Assembly: GCF_000423665.1 (NCBI RefSeq) | Contig: NZ_AUIK01000026.1 | Location: forward strand, 124,001 to 188,000 | Direction of reading: 5' to 3' | DNA length: 64,000 nt | From: Solirubrobacter soli DSM 22325 | GTDB lineage: Bacteria; Actinomycetota; Thermoleophilia; Solirubrobacterales; Solirubrobacteraceae | Part shown: positions 24,103 through 32,988 of the stretch, piece by piece | Position numbering within the stretch: position 1 is the first letter of the stretch | How the letters are laid out: each line of letters starts with the position of its first letter | Translations under genes and position numbers: made by a program | Notes under the pieces: generated by a model | The model's input: only the letters and a program-made list of their open reading frames with translations | Databases searched by the model: none | Told to the model about the DNA's origin: nothing

Positions 24103-25010
24103 CGCTCGTACCCCGCGGCGCGCCCGGCGAAGGCGATCCGCTCGGCCATCTTGCGGTTGGCCTCGTCGATCATCTCGCCATCGAACATAGCCGCGCCCGC
24201 ACCGTCGGCGTGCGCTTGCTCGTATGCGGCGAGCATCGCCTCCGCCCGCTCCCACTGCTCAGGGGCCGGCGAGAAGACCTCGTTGACGACGTCGATCTGG
24301 CCGGGGTGGATCGTCCACTTGCCGTCGAGGCCCAGCGCGCGGGCGAGCTGGGAGCGCTCGCGCAGGCCGTCCACGTCGGAGATGTTCCCGTAAGGCCCGT
24401 CGATCGCCTGGATGCCCGCCGCGCGGGCGGCGACGACCAGCCGCGTGTAGACGTAGTTGAGATGGTCACCGGGATACCCGGCCGGGGCGGCGCCGATCGT
24501 CGTGATCGGGATCCCGACCGCCGCGCTGTAGTCGCCCGGACCGAAGATCAGCGTCTCCATCCGCGGTGAAGCGGCCGCGATCGCCTCGCACGCGATCAGC
24601 CCCGTCGCGTCCTCGATCTGCGCCTCGATGCCGATCCGCCCCGGCTCCAGGCCCTGAGCGAGCTCGATCTGGGTGAGCAGCTTGTCGGTCATCTCGACGT
24701 CGCCGGGAGTGCGGACCTTCGGCAGCATGATCGCGTCCAGGCGTGCACCCGCGCCCTCGACCACCGCGATCAGGTCCTTGTAGTAGTGCGGCGTGTCGGT
24801 CCCGTTGACGCGCACCACCACGGTCTTGGAGCCGAAGTCCAATGTGTTCAGCGACTCGATGACCCGCGCCCGCGCCGCGTCCTTCTCGTTCGGCGCGACC
24901 GCGTCCTCGAGGTCGAGGAAGATCTCGTCCGCCTGAAGTCCTACCGCCTTGGCGATGAAGCGCTCGCTGGACCCGGGAACGGCGTGGCAGGTGCGGCGTG
25001 ATCTCGGCAT
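24099..25010 (-). CDS. HpcH/HpaI-family CoA ester lyase (CitE-like)
   Basis: A 303-residue TIM-barrel lyase of the citrate-lyase-beta/malyl-CoA-lyase type. Typical features are the N-terminal VPGSSERFIAKA, metal-region residues in FLDLEDAVAPNEK, LPKVRTPGD, IGIEAQIEDATGL with its metal-binding Glu, and FGPGDYSAAVG. Cleavage or formation of malyl-CoA, methylmalyl-CoA or citramalyl-CoA is possible; the exact substrate is not readable. The ATG at 25010 is 8 bases behind TACGAT and the extended upstream frame is antisense to the glycosylase. First gene of a three-gene operon. Confidence 0.88.
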   Translation of the reverse strand: MPRSRRTCHAVPGSSERFIAKAVGLQADEIFLDLEDAVAPNEKDAARARVIESLNTLDFGSKTVVVRVNGTDTPHYYKDLIAVVEGAGARLDAIMLPKVRTPGDVEMTDKLLTQIELAQGLEPGRIGIEAQIEDATGLIACEAIAAASPRMETLIFGPGDYSAAVGIPITTIGAAPAGYPGDHLNYVYTRLVVAARAAGIQAIDGPYGNISDVDGLRERSQLARALGLDGKWTIHPGQIDVVNEVFSPAPEQWERAEAMLAAYEQAHADGAGAAMFDGEMIDEANRKMAERIAFAGRAAGYER

Positions 25011-25018
25011 CACCCGCG

Positions 25019-25028
25019 ATCGTAGTCT
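25019..25028. promoter_or_regulatory. Overlapping divergent -10 elements
   Basis: Minus-strand TACGAT (25024-25019) for the CoA lyase and plus-strand TAGTCT (25023-25028) for the glycosylase share two bases. Each lies 7-8 bases from its start codon. Confidence 0.65.
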
Positions 25029-25035
25029 CAGAGCC

Positions 25036-25776
25036 ATGCCGGAGCTCCCAGAGGCCGAACGCGCCCGCCAGCAGATCGAGCGCGCGCTCGGCCGCGAGAT
25101 CGTCGCCGTCGACGACAACGACGTCTACGTCACCCGCCCGCACACGCCGGGCGAGATCGCCTCCGCGCTGGTCGGCCACAAGCTCACGAAGGCGTTGCGC
25201 CGCGGCAAGTTCCTCTGGGCCGAGACCGACGGCGGCCCCGAGCTCGGCCTGCACCTCGGCATGGCCGGCCGCATCGTCCTCGACGAGGAACCGGTCGGCT
25301 GGGACCGCTTCGTCCTCGAGTTCGCCGACGGCGGCCGCCTGGCGCTGCGCGACAAGCGCCGCCTCGGCCGCGCCGTGATCGAGCCCGACTTCGCCCACGT
25401 CGGCCCCGACGCCGCCGAGGTCTCGCGCGACGTCTTCCGCGAGCGCGTCGGCCGCGGCACGATGGCGATCAAGGCCCGGTTGCTGGACCAGAAGTCGATC
25501 GCCGGCGTGGGGAACCTGCTCGCCGACGAGACGCTCTGGCAGGCGCGGCTCTCGCCCCGCCGCGAAGCGGGCTCGCTGAGCATCGAGGAGCTCGACCACC
25601 TGCGCCGCGAGCTGCGCAAGGCGACGCGGTCCGCGATCCGCAAAGGCGGCGTCCACACGGGCGAGTTCATCCCGTTCCGCAAGCGCGGCGGCGCGTGCCC
25701 GCGCTGCGGCACCACGCTCGAGCGGGCGACGATCGGTGGGCGGACGACGTTCTGGTGCCCGAAGGAGCAGGTCTAG
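25036..25776 (+). CDS. Fpg/Nei-family DNA glycosylase, incomplete zinc finger
   Basis: A 246-residue base-excision-repair protein. After Met removal the MPELPE start supplies the catalytic Pro and Glu. LGLHLGMAGRI, the clamp Lys in RRGKFLWAE and QKSIAGVGNLLADE (helix-two-turn-helix with the DNA-contacting Asn) are all present. The C-terminal zinc finger is CPRC followed by WCPKEQV, so the fourth Cys is replaced and only three ligands remain. It is about 25 residues shorter than classic Fpg. It probably removes oxidised bases, but specificity is uncertain. The mRNA appears leaderless. Confidence 0.88.
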   Translation: MPELPEAERARQQIERALGREIVAVDDNDVYVTRPHTPGEIASALVGHKLTKALRRGKFLWAETDGGPELGLHLGMAGRIVLDEEPVGWDRFVLEFADGGRLALRDKRRLGRAVIEPDFAHVGPDAAEVSRDVFRERVGRGTMAIKARLLDQKSIAGVGNLLADETLWQARLSPRREAGSLSIEELDHLRRELRKATRSAIRKGGVHTGEFIPFRKRGGACPRCGTTLERATIGGRTTFWCPKEQV

Positions 25777-25784
25777 AGGTCGAG

Positions 25785-25810
25785 CGCGTCGCGCAGAAAA
25801 GCGCGACGCG
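25785..25810. terminator. Bidirectional intrinsic terminator
   Basis: A 10-bp perfect stem (CGCGTCGCGC/GCGCGACGCG) with loop AGAAAA lies between two convergent stop codons, followed on the plus strand by TTCT. Confidence 0.75.
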
Positions 25811-25812
25811 TT

Positions 25813-26283
25813 CTACGGCGTCTCGGTCGAGAGCGTGACCAGGACGAGCTTGCGGTAGCTGCCCGTCGTCTTGCCCGTCACCTTCTGGCGCAGCTTGATC
25901 GTGGCCGCGAGGTTGCTGCCGAACGACGACCAGCGCTTCAACAGCGGGTCGACGGAGGCGTCCAGGGGCTGGAAGGCGGCCGTGCCGACCGTCGCTTCGA
26001 GCGGCGAGGCGAGACGCTTGGAGCCGACGGACAGGTGGCCGCGGGAAGCGCCGCTCGAAGCGTCGCCGTCGGTGATCGAGAGCAGCATCGCGCCGTCGGT
26101 CGCGGTGACGCGCGCCTTCAGTGACGTCTCGTACGTCTTGGCCTTGGTGAAGGCGGCGAAGCCCTTGGCCGGCTGGTCGAGGCTCAGCGACATCTGGCTG
26201 TCCACGTGGCCGTCGACAGGGGTCTGGGCCGCGGCGACACCCGGAACGGCCAACACGAAGAGCACTGCAATCAGAATGCGCAC
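25813..26283 (-). CDS. Secreted protein of unknown function
   Basis: A 156-residue protein. The GTG at 26283 gives a clean signal peptide (RILIAVLFVLAVPGVAAAQT) and follows TAGCCT (26296-26291) by 7 bases. The upstream ATG at 26301 would add six residues and lies inside that element. The mature part is beta-rich without cysteines and resembles secreted, surface-exposed domains that I cannot name. Confidence 0.75.
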   Translation of the reverse strand: MRILIAVLFVLAVPGVAAAQTPVDGHVDSQMSLSLDQPAKGFAAFTKAKTYETSLKARVTATDGAMLLSITDGDASSGASRGHLSVGSKRLASPLEATVGTAAFQPLDASVDPLLKRWSSFGSNLAATIKLRQKVTGKTTGSYRKLVLVTLSTETP

Positions 26284-26376
26284 GGCGTCGAGGCTAGCCA
26301 TCTACATGGTCGTCTTTACACAAGATGGGCAATTGCCGTGATGCGGGCTAGCCCGGGCACGCGTAGAACATGCGCC

Positions 26377-26553
26377 ATGCCGAGTTTGGGGAAGGCGACC
26401 GTCTCGAAGCAGGGGAACGAGACGCCCCAATCGCAGCGACCCCGCCCGGAGGCGCCGCCGCCTGGTCAGCGGCCCGTCCTTGCTCCTCCGGGCGGGTCGT
26501 CGCAGCGGCGCCTCGTCGAGCTCTCGCTGCTCATGTGTCCCGGAGCGGGATGA
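26377..26553 (+). CDS. Possible small Pro-rich protein
   Basis: A 58-codon frame starting 7 bases behind a TAGAAC element (26364-26369), the spacing seen at many real starts here. Its stop overlaps the next ATG by ATGA. The product is Pro/Gln/Arg-rich with no recognisable domain, so only position supports it. Confidence 0.35.
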   Translation: MPSLGKATVSKQGNETPQSQRPRPEAPPPGQRPVLAPPGGSSQRRLVELSLLMCPGAG

Positions 26554-26753
26554 TGCGCACCGCCGAGCCGACACTCGAGGACCACACCTGGCGCTGGAGG
26601 GAGGCGCAGGCGCACGCGCGGATGGCCTATGAGGCCTGGCGCGAGCAGGGCGGCGCGACCGCCTACGCGCACTACCGCGACGCGCAGGACCGCGCCGACG
26701 AGGCGCAGGACGCGCTCGCCTGGCGCTTTCAGAGCTTCGCGCGCAGCACGTAG
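26550..26753 (+). CDS. Small hypothetical protein
   Basis: A 67-residue (or 66, if the second ATG is used) helical, Ala/Glu/Arg-rich protein containing WRWREAQAHARMAYEAW and AHYRDAQDRADEAQ. A GGAG-type site lies just upstream. No family is recognised. It overlaps the 3' end of the convergent LuxR-type regulator by 25 bases. Confidence 0.55.
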   Translation: MMRTAEPTLEDHTWRWREAQAHARMAYEAWREQGGATAYAHYRDAQDRADEAQDALAWRFQSFARST

Positions 26754-29407
26754 GCGGTCGCGTCCGCGCGGTTGCGGACGGAGATCTTGCGGTAGGCGTT
26801 CGCGAGGTGGCGCTCGACCGTGTGCACGCTGACGACGAGCTCGGCGGCGATCTCCTTGTTCGTCCGCCCCGCGGCGACGAGCCGGAGCACCTCGACCTCG
26901 CGTGGCGTCAGCGCGTCGGGGAGCCGCTCGCGCGACGCCTGCTGACGCTCGCGCCACGCGGTCATGCCGAGCATGTCGAAGCGCTCGGCGGCCGCGGCCA
27001 GCAGCGGCTCGGCGTCCGGCGACGCGGCGCGCCGGCGGGCCACGCCCTCGTCGTGGTCGACGATCGCGGCGAGGATCGGCAGCTCGCGCTCGGCCACCTG
27101 CGCCCGCGCCCGCGCGAACGCCGCCTCCGCCTCCCGGCCTCGACCCAACAGCGCCATCACCCGCGCCAGCGCGAGCGACGAGTTGGACATGTAGAAGTCG
27201 CCCGCGCGCGCCTCGACCACGGCCTGCACGGGACCGGCGAGCGGCCGCGCGAGATCCGGCGCCTGCAGCACCCACGCGGCCTCGGCGGCGAAGCCGACCG
27301 CGCCGGTCTGCGCCTCCTCCCACGGGCTCGACGCGACCAGGACCGGCACGATCGTCTCCAACAACGCACGCGCCCGCTCCTCCATCCCGGCACGGGCGAA
27401 CGCGTGCGCCCCGATCGCCGCCCACAGCTGCCCCGCCCACGGCCCCGGCTCGCGGCGGGTCGCGAACGCCTCCATCCGCTCGCCCACGTCGGCCCAGTCG
27501 GGATCGACGTGCACGAGCGTCAGGTCCGCCACCAACGCGACCAGCGACGCCGCCCGGTGATCGCGCCCGAGCTCGCGCAGCGCGTCCTCCGCGCGCGCCA
27601 GCGATGCTCGCGCCTGGGCGAGCTCCCCGCGCGCCCCGTGCAGCGCGGTCCGCAGCGCCGCGGCGCTCGCCCGCGCCGGGGGTGAGCCGGTCAGGTCCGC
27701 CAGCGCCTCGATCTCCGCGCACAGCCGCGCGGCGGGCAGCGCCGAGCCCGCCCAGCGCCCCACGACCGCGTTGATCCCGAGCAGGAGGACCCCGCGCAGC
27801 CGCGCGCGGGGATCGCGCCAACGGTGCACGGTCGGCATGTACGCCTCGAAGCGGTCGAGCGGCCACTGCGCGACCTCCTCGACCGCCCGCGCGGCGTCCG
27901 CCTCGGTGCCCTGCTCGCGGATGATCCGCACGGCCTCGGGATCGAAGCCCTCGAAGCGGGCGATCCGCACCGGCGCCGCGTCGATCACCGTCACCGGGCG
28001 CTCGAGCAGCTTCAGCCGCGCCCACGGCAGCCCGCGCTCATCGCCCAAGGCGGCCAGCGCGCGGGCGAGCAGCGGCTGCAGGCTCAGCGGGCTCCCCATC
28101 AGATCCAGCACGGCCGCGCTCACGCGCTGGACGAGGTCTGCGAGCCGCTCGCCGTCCGTGCCGAGCCGCTCGTGAACGTCGACGGCGTCGGTCAGCGTGA
28201 GCGTCGCGTCCGCCGGGTGCCCGCCGATCGCGAGCGCGTACGCGAGGTCGCCGAGGATGCTCGCGCGCAGCTCGGAGTCGCCGGGGTCGAGCATGTCGAC
28301 GGCGAGCTCGAGCATGCGCGCCGCGTCGGCCGGCTCGCCCGCGGCCTCGGCGGCGGCCAGGGCGTATTGCACGCCGCGCGAGGCCCCTGGCAGGTCGGCG
28401 GAGGCGTGGTACTGGCGCGCGACCTCGGCCGCCAGCTCTTCCCGCCCCTCGAGCGCCTCGGCGAGCCGCCGGTGCACGCGCGAGCGGCGGCTCGGCGCCA
28501 GCCGCGCGTACAGCGCGCGGCGTACCAGCGCGTGGGCGAAGTCGTAGCGCTCCGGGCCGGCCGGGCGCAGCAGGTCCGCCTCGAGCGCCTCGTCCAGGCA
28601 ATCGAGCAGCTGCGCCTCTTCGAACCCGGTCACGGTCTCGAGCTCGCGGAACCCGAAGCCCTGCTCGAACACCGCGGCGAGCCCGAGCATCGTCTGCGCG
28701 GGCTCGGACAGCTCGCCCAGCCTCAGCCCGATCGCCCGCCTGATCGTCACCGGCGGCCGCCACGCGGGCGCCGACGGGTCCCCGTCGCGGGCGCGCAGGT
28801 GCCGCGCGAGCTCCTGCGCGAAGAACGGGTTCCCGCCGCTCTCGGCGTAGATCGCGTCGAGCACGTCGGGACCGACCCGCGACTCCGCGGCGCCCTCCAC
28901 GAGCACCACGGACTCGTCGGGCGAGAGGCTCCCGAGCCCGATGTAGACGCACTCGCGCCGGCGGGCGATCACCGCCAGCGGCGCAGACTCGATCTCCACC
29001 CCGCGCAGCGCGACGACGATCAGCGCGTCGGACGCGAAGCGCGCGGCGTGCACGAGCAGCTCGAGCGTCTCCGGCGACGCCCACTGCGCGTCGTCGAGCA
29101 CCAGGACCGACCCGTCGAGCGCCTGCGCCACCGCCTCGTAGTCGCGCGGGTCCGCGAGCACGCCGAGCGCCTCCGCCCACGGCGCGTAGGGCGAGCCGAC
29201 CCGCACCGGGTCGCATGTCCCCCACAGCACCCGCACGCCGGAGACGCCGCGGGCGAACTCCCGCAGCAGCCTCGTCTTGCCGATGCCGGGCTCGCCGTGC
29301 ACCACCACGACCGGTCGGTGGTGGGCCTCGAAGGCGTCTCGAAGCCGGGCTAGCTCGTCCTCTCGCCCGACGAAATCGGCTGTCGGGAACGCCGTCGGCA
29401 CCGTCAA
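26729..29407 (-). CDS. Large LuxR-type regulator with AAA/NACHT-like ATPase (LAL type)
   Basis: An 892-residue regulator. Residues 12-40 read FVGREDELARL, then Walker A GEPGIGKT (38-45) and Walker B SVLVLDDAQWAS (about 99-110). TPR-like helices fill the middle, and the C-terminus is a LuxR helix-turn-helix (LTPREVEVLRLVAAGRTNKE, then VSVHTVERHL). LAL/MalT-like proteins bind ATP and a ligand and then activate transcription. TTG at 29407 lies 7 bases behind TAGAAG (29420-29415); GTG at 29401 is the alternative. No obvious target operon is linked except the divergent MMPL gene. Confidence 0.9.
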   Translation of the reverse strand: MTVPTAFPTADFVGREDELARLRDAFEAHHRPVVVVHGEPGIGKTRLLREFARGVSGVRVLWGTCDPVRVGSPYAPWAEALGVLADPRDYEAVAQALDGSVLVLDDAQWASPETLELLVHAARFASDALIVVALRGVEIESAPLAVIARRRECVYIGLGSLSPDESVVLVEGAAESRVGPDVLDAIYAESGGNPFFAQELARHLRARDGDPSAPAWRPPVTIRRAIGLRLGELSEPAQTMLGLAAVFEQGFGFRELETVTGFEEAQLLDCLDEALEADLLRPAGPERYDFAHALVRRALYARLAPSRRSRVHRRLAEALEGREELAAEVARQYHASADLPGASRGVQYALAAAEAAGEPADAARMLELAVDMLDPGDSELRASILGDLAYALAIGGHPADATLTLTDAVDVHERLGTDGERLADLVQRVSAAVLDLMGSPLSLQPLLARALAALGDERGLPWARLKLLERPVTVIDAAPVRIARFEGFDPEAVRIIREQGTEADAARAVEEVAQWPLDRFEAYMPTVHRWRDPRARLRGVLLLGINAVVGRWAGSALPAARLCAEIEALADLTGSPPARASAAALRTALHGARGELAQARASLARAEDALRELGRDHRAASLVALVADLTLVHVDPDWADVGERMEAFATRREPGPWAGQLWAAIGAHAFARAGMEERARALLETIVPVLVASSPWEEAQTGAVGFAAEAAWVLQAPDLARPLAGPVQAVVEARAGDFYMSNSSLALARVMALLGRGREAEAAFARARAQVAERELPILAAIVDHDEGVARRRAASPDAEPLLAAAAERFDMLGMTAWRERQQASRERLPDALTPREVEVLRLVAAGRTNKEIAAELVVSVHTVERHLANAYRKISVRNRADATAYVLRAKL

Positions 29408-29583
29408 GATCCCGCTTCTACCAGGCGTTCCCAGCGGCGGTCATGAGACGCCGGGCGTCGAGCCGCCTCCAACCGAGATCTGGGGTTTTCCCGCAGCCGA
29501 ACTGGATCGCGCCCGATGTTCGAGCGGGCTGCCGCGCCGGAGGATGACCCGCGGTCCAGTGTCCGATCGCCGAAGGAGCTCCG

Positions 29584-31773
29584 ATGGTCTTCTCCAGACT
29601 CACCGCCGCCGTCACCCGCTACCCATGGGTGGTGATCGCCATCTGGCTCGCCGCGTTCGGAGTGCTCAGCTCGGCGGGGGCCAAGAAGGCGACCGATGTC
29701 ATGACCGACGACGAGGCCGAGTTCCTGCCCTCCAGCTATGAGTCCGCGCGGGCGCTGGCGTTCGGCGAGGAGCGCTTCGGCAAGGTCGAGGGCGCGACGA
29801 CCACGACCGTGCTCGTCAGGGCGCGCGACCCGCGGGCGGATGCCGGCGCGGTCGAGGAGCTCACACGGCGCTATTCGACCTGGAAGCCCGACTGGGAGCG
29901 CGTCGAGCCACCGGATGGCGCCTCGGGCGATCCGAACGCCAAGGAGCGTTCGGCGGGCGTGGTGGGCGCGGTCGCGGGCGCGGTCGACCCGCACGGCTTC
30001 CAGCTCGTGAGCATGGTCTTCAAGGGCAACGCCGTGGATCCGTGGGTGCAGGCGGCGTTCAAGCAGCTGCGCGCGGACGTCCGCCGCGACTTCGGGCAAG
30101 CCGGTTACAGCACCGGGTTCACCGGCGGCGTCGCGTCCGCCAGCGACGCCGCCGACGACGCGCGACCCTCGGAGCAGCTCGGTCAGACGCTGCTGTTCGC
30201 CGCCGCGATCCTGCTCTGCGCGGTCTTCTTCCGCGGCATCCTGGCGGCGCTCGTCCCGCTGGTCACGGTCTTCATCGTCGGCGGCGCGGCGTCCGGGCTG
30301 GTGACGCTCGGCGCCGACGCGCTCGGCCTCACCGTGGCGACGAGCACGCCGCAGCTGATCACCGTCGTCCTGGTCGGCATCGGCATCGACTACTTCCTGT
30401 TCATGCTGTTCCGCTTCCGCGAGCAACTGCGCGCGGGCAAGCCCCGCAAAGAGGCCGCCCGCGGCGCGGCACGGCGGATCGCGCCCGTCATCGCCTCGGC
30501 CGCGCTGGCCGTCGTGGTCGCGTTCGCGACGCTCGGCCTCGCCCAGTACGGCGAGCTGAAGGCGCTCGGCCCAGCGATCGCCCTGGCCGTGGCGATGATG
30601 CTGCTGGCCGGCGTGACCCTGATGCCCGCCCTGCTCGCGGTCACCGGCCGCGCATTGTTCTGGCCGTCGAAGTCCTGGCGGCGGGAGCCGCGCGACGGCG
30701 TCGCCGCTCGTCTCGGCCGGCTCGTCGCCCGCCATCCCGCCCGGGTCGCGCTCGCCAGCGCCGGTGCGCTGACGATCCTCGCGGTCGGCGCCCTCGGCGT
30801 GCGCATGAACTACGACCTGCGGGCGAACGCGGACGGCACCGAGTCCGCCCGGGTCGAGCGCGAGATCACCCGCGCGCTCCCACGCGGCGCCACCGACCCA
30901 CAGGTCGTCTACGTCCGCGGATCGCGCACGCTCGAGGTCGGCGAGTTGAAGACGATGACGGACGCGCTCGCCGCCGTGAAGGGCGTCGAGCAGGTCGGCG
31001 AGCCCGTGCTCACGCGTGACCGCCGGGCGGCGCAGATCCCGCTCGTGCTCGCGTACAACTCGGCCACGAGCAAGGCGATGGACATCGCCGCGGGCCCGCT
31101 GCGCGACGCGGCGCACAAGGCCGCACCGCCCGGCACCGAGGCTCTCGTCGGCGGCAACGCCGGGATCCTGGCCGACGTCAGCCGATCGATCAACCGGGAC
31201 CTGCGGCTGATCTTCCCGCTCGCCGCCCTCCTGATCCTGCTGATCCTGATCGTGCTGCTGCGCTCGCTGGTCGCGCCGCTGTATCTGCTGGCGGCGGTCG
31301 GGCTGGAGTTCGCCGCCACGCTTGGCGCGTCGGTCTGGCTCTTCCAGGACGTCCTCGACCAGCCCGGCCTGGTGTTCACGCTCCCACTGATCCTGTTCCT
31401 GTTCGTGGTCGCGCTGGGGACCGACTACAACATGCTCGCCTCGGCGCGGCTGCGCGAGGAGATGCGCGGCGGGACCTCACCGCGGGCGGCGGTCGCGACC
31501 GCCGTCCGCCACACGGCGCCCGCGGTCGGCGCCGCCGGCGCGGTCCTCGCCGTCTCGTTCGGCACGCTGCTGATCGAGCACGACGAGGGCTCCAAGCAGA
31601 TCGGCTTCGGGCTCGCGCTGGGCATCATCCTCGCCGCGGTCGTCGTCTCGACGCTGCTCGTCCCGAGCATCACCGCGCTGCTCGGCTGCCGCGCGTGGTG
31701 GCCGGGCAACCGCCGCGACGAGGACCCGCAGGCCCCCGCCCCGGCGGAAGAGGCAGAGCTCATGCCCGTGTAG
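29584..31773 (+). CDS. MMPL-family RND transporter
   Basis: A 729-residue membrane protein with the duplicated MMPL plan: one helix, a large extracytoplasmic loop (about 40-200), a helix bundle containing GIGIDYFLFMLFRFREQL, then the same plan again with ALGTDYNMLASARLREEM. The paired Asp-Tyr motifs provide proton coupling. In actinobacteria these export lipids or hydrophobic compounds; the cargo here is unknown. A GGAG site stands before the ATG. It is divergent from the LAL regulator across 176 bases and overlaps the next convergent gene by 14. Confidence 0.9.
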   Translation: MVFSRLTAAVTRYPWVVIAIWLAAFGVLSSAGAKKATDVMTDDEAEFLPSSYESARALAFGEERFGKVEGATTTTVLVRARDPRADAGAVEELTRRYSTWKPDWERVEPPDGASGDPNAKERSAGVVGAVAGAVDPHGFQLVSMVFKGNAVDPWVQAAFKQLRADVRRDFGQAGYSTGFTGGVASASDAADDARPSEQLGQTLLFAAAILLCAVFFRGILAALVPLVTVFIVGGAASGLVTLGADALGLTVATSTPQLITVVLVGIGIDYFLFMLFRFREQLRAGKPRKEAARGAARRIAPVIASAALAVVVAFATLGLAQYGELKALGPAIALAVAMMLLAGVTLMPALLAVTGRALFWPSKSWRREPRDGVAARLGRLVARHPARVALASAGALTILAVGALGVRMNYDLRANADGTESARVEREITRALPRGATDPQVVYVRGSRTLEVGELKTMTDALAAVKGVEQVGEPVLTRDRRAAQIPLVLAYNSATSKAMDIAAGPLRDAAHKAAPPGTEALVGGNAGILADVSRSINRDLRLIFPLAALLILLILIVLLRSLVAPLYLLAAVGLEFAATLGASVWLFQDVLDQPGLVFTLPLILFLFVVALGTDYNMLASARLREEMRGGTSPRAAVATAVRHTAPAVGAAGAVLAVSFGTLLIEHDEGSKQIGFGLALGIILAAVVVSTLLVPSITALLGCRAWWPGNRRDEDPQAPAPAEEAELMPV

Positions 31774-32926
31774 CGCTGTGATGGGGATGGTGGGCCTGGA
31801 GGAGTGAGACGGCCGCGGCTGCCGCCAGCAGGATCGGCGACAGCCACAGGCCGGCCTTCAGCCCACCGGAGCCGTCCGACAGCAGCCCGGACACCAGTGG
31901 CCCGACCGCTTGGCCGAGCGCGAACCCGGTGGTCATGACGGCGATGCCGGCGGTCCAGGCGCCCGGCGGGAGCACGTGGCGCGAGATCGCGGTCACCGCC
32001 GCCGGGCCGGCCATGAACGCCGAACCGAAGATCACGGCGGAGGCGAGTGCAGCGACCGGGCCCGGAGCGATCAGGATCGGCAGCGTCCCCACGAGCACGA
32101 CGCCGGAGACCACCGCCTTGCCGTTTCCGCCGCGCGAGCGGGCGAGGAAGCGGCCCCACGGCCCGATGAAGACCGCCGACGACGTGCCGAGCACGAGCCA
32201 GAACGCGTCCGGGACCCAGCCCGGCAGCGACTGGCCGCGCAGCAGCGCGATCACGAAGGTCATGTAGCTCACGTAGCCGGCGCCGAACAGCGCGTATCCG
32301 GCGAGCGTGGGAGCGAGCTTGCGCAGGTCGCCGCGGCTGAGCGCGGCGACCGGGCGCTCGCCGGTCTCGGGAACAGCACGCGCCGCCAGCCAGGCCGGGA
32401 CGAGGGCGAGCAGCGAGGCGAGGCCGAGCAGCAGCCACCCGAGCCGCCAGCTGTCGGGCGCAGCACGGGTCAGCGCCGAGGGCACGACGATCCCCGAGAG
32501 AACGATCCCGACGCCGACGCCGGCGAAGTAGACGGGCAGGACGCCCGGGCGCAGGCGCGCGGCGAGCGAGGAGCCGACGACGAACGCGACGGCGGTGGCT
32601 ACGCCGCCGGTCGCGCGCAGCGCCAGGAGCGCGACGTAGTCGCTGGTCGCCGCCGTCGCGGTCAACGCGGCCGCGCTGAGCGCGAGCGTGGCGATGAAGG
32701 CGCGGCGGATGCCGAGGCGCTTGGCGAGCCAGGCGCCGCCGGCCGCCCCCGCGATGTAGCCGATCGCGTTGGCGGTGTTCATGCCCCCGGCGCGGGTGTA
32801 GCTCCAGCCGAGGTCGTCCCGCATCGGCGGGAGCAGGAGGGCGTAGGCGAAGCGCGAGAACCCGAGCGCCACCACGGGCGCGAGCGCGAGTCCGAGCGCG
32901 ACGCGAAGATCACGGTTGTTGTTCAT
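31760..32926 (-). CDS. YbfB/YjiJ-family MFS transporter
   Basis: A 388-residue, 12-helix transporter. The N-terminal FSRFAYALLLPPMRDDLGWS and NAIGYIAGAAGGAWLAKRLG are characteristic of the YbfB/YjiJ MFS group, whose substrates are mostly unknown. The ATG at 32926 is 7 bases behind TAGAAC (32939-32934). The much longer open frame upstream is antisense to the response-regulator region and is rejected. Confidence 0.87.
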   Translation of the reverse strand: MNNNRDLRVALGLALAPVVALGFSRFAYALLLPPMRDDLGWSYTRAGGMNTANAIGYIAGAAGGAWLAKRLGIRRAFIATLALSAAALTATAATSDYVALLALRATGGVATAVAFVVGSSLAARLRPGVLPVYFAGVGVGIVLSGIVVPSALTRAAPDSWRLGWLLLGLASLLALVPAWLAARAVPETGERPVAALSRGDLRKLAPTLAGYALFGAGYVSYMTFVIALLRGQSLPGWVPDAFWLVLGTSSAVFIGPWGRFLARSRGGNGKAVVSGVVLVGTLPILIAPGPVAALASAVIFGSAFMAGPAAVTAISRHVLPPGAWTAGIAVMTTGFALGQAVGPLVSGLLSDGSGGLKAGLWLSPILLAAAAAVSLLQAHHPHHSATRA

Positions 32927-32988
32927 GCAATCAGTTCTAGGCCCGCGCCGGCCCCGTCCCATAGGGCAAGCTCCAAAGGGCCGCGGGG

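Noticed and set aside
26302..26574. 90-codon minus-strand ORF in the gap near 26.4 kb
   Set aside because: Arg-rich, no start-site support, and overlapped by a better-supported plus-strand pair.
26466..28025. 519-codon minus-strand ORF
   Set aside because: Same strand but shifted frame of the LAL regulator; composition is almost only Ala, Arg and Gly.
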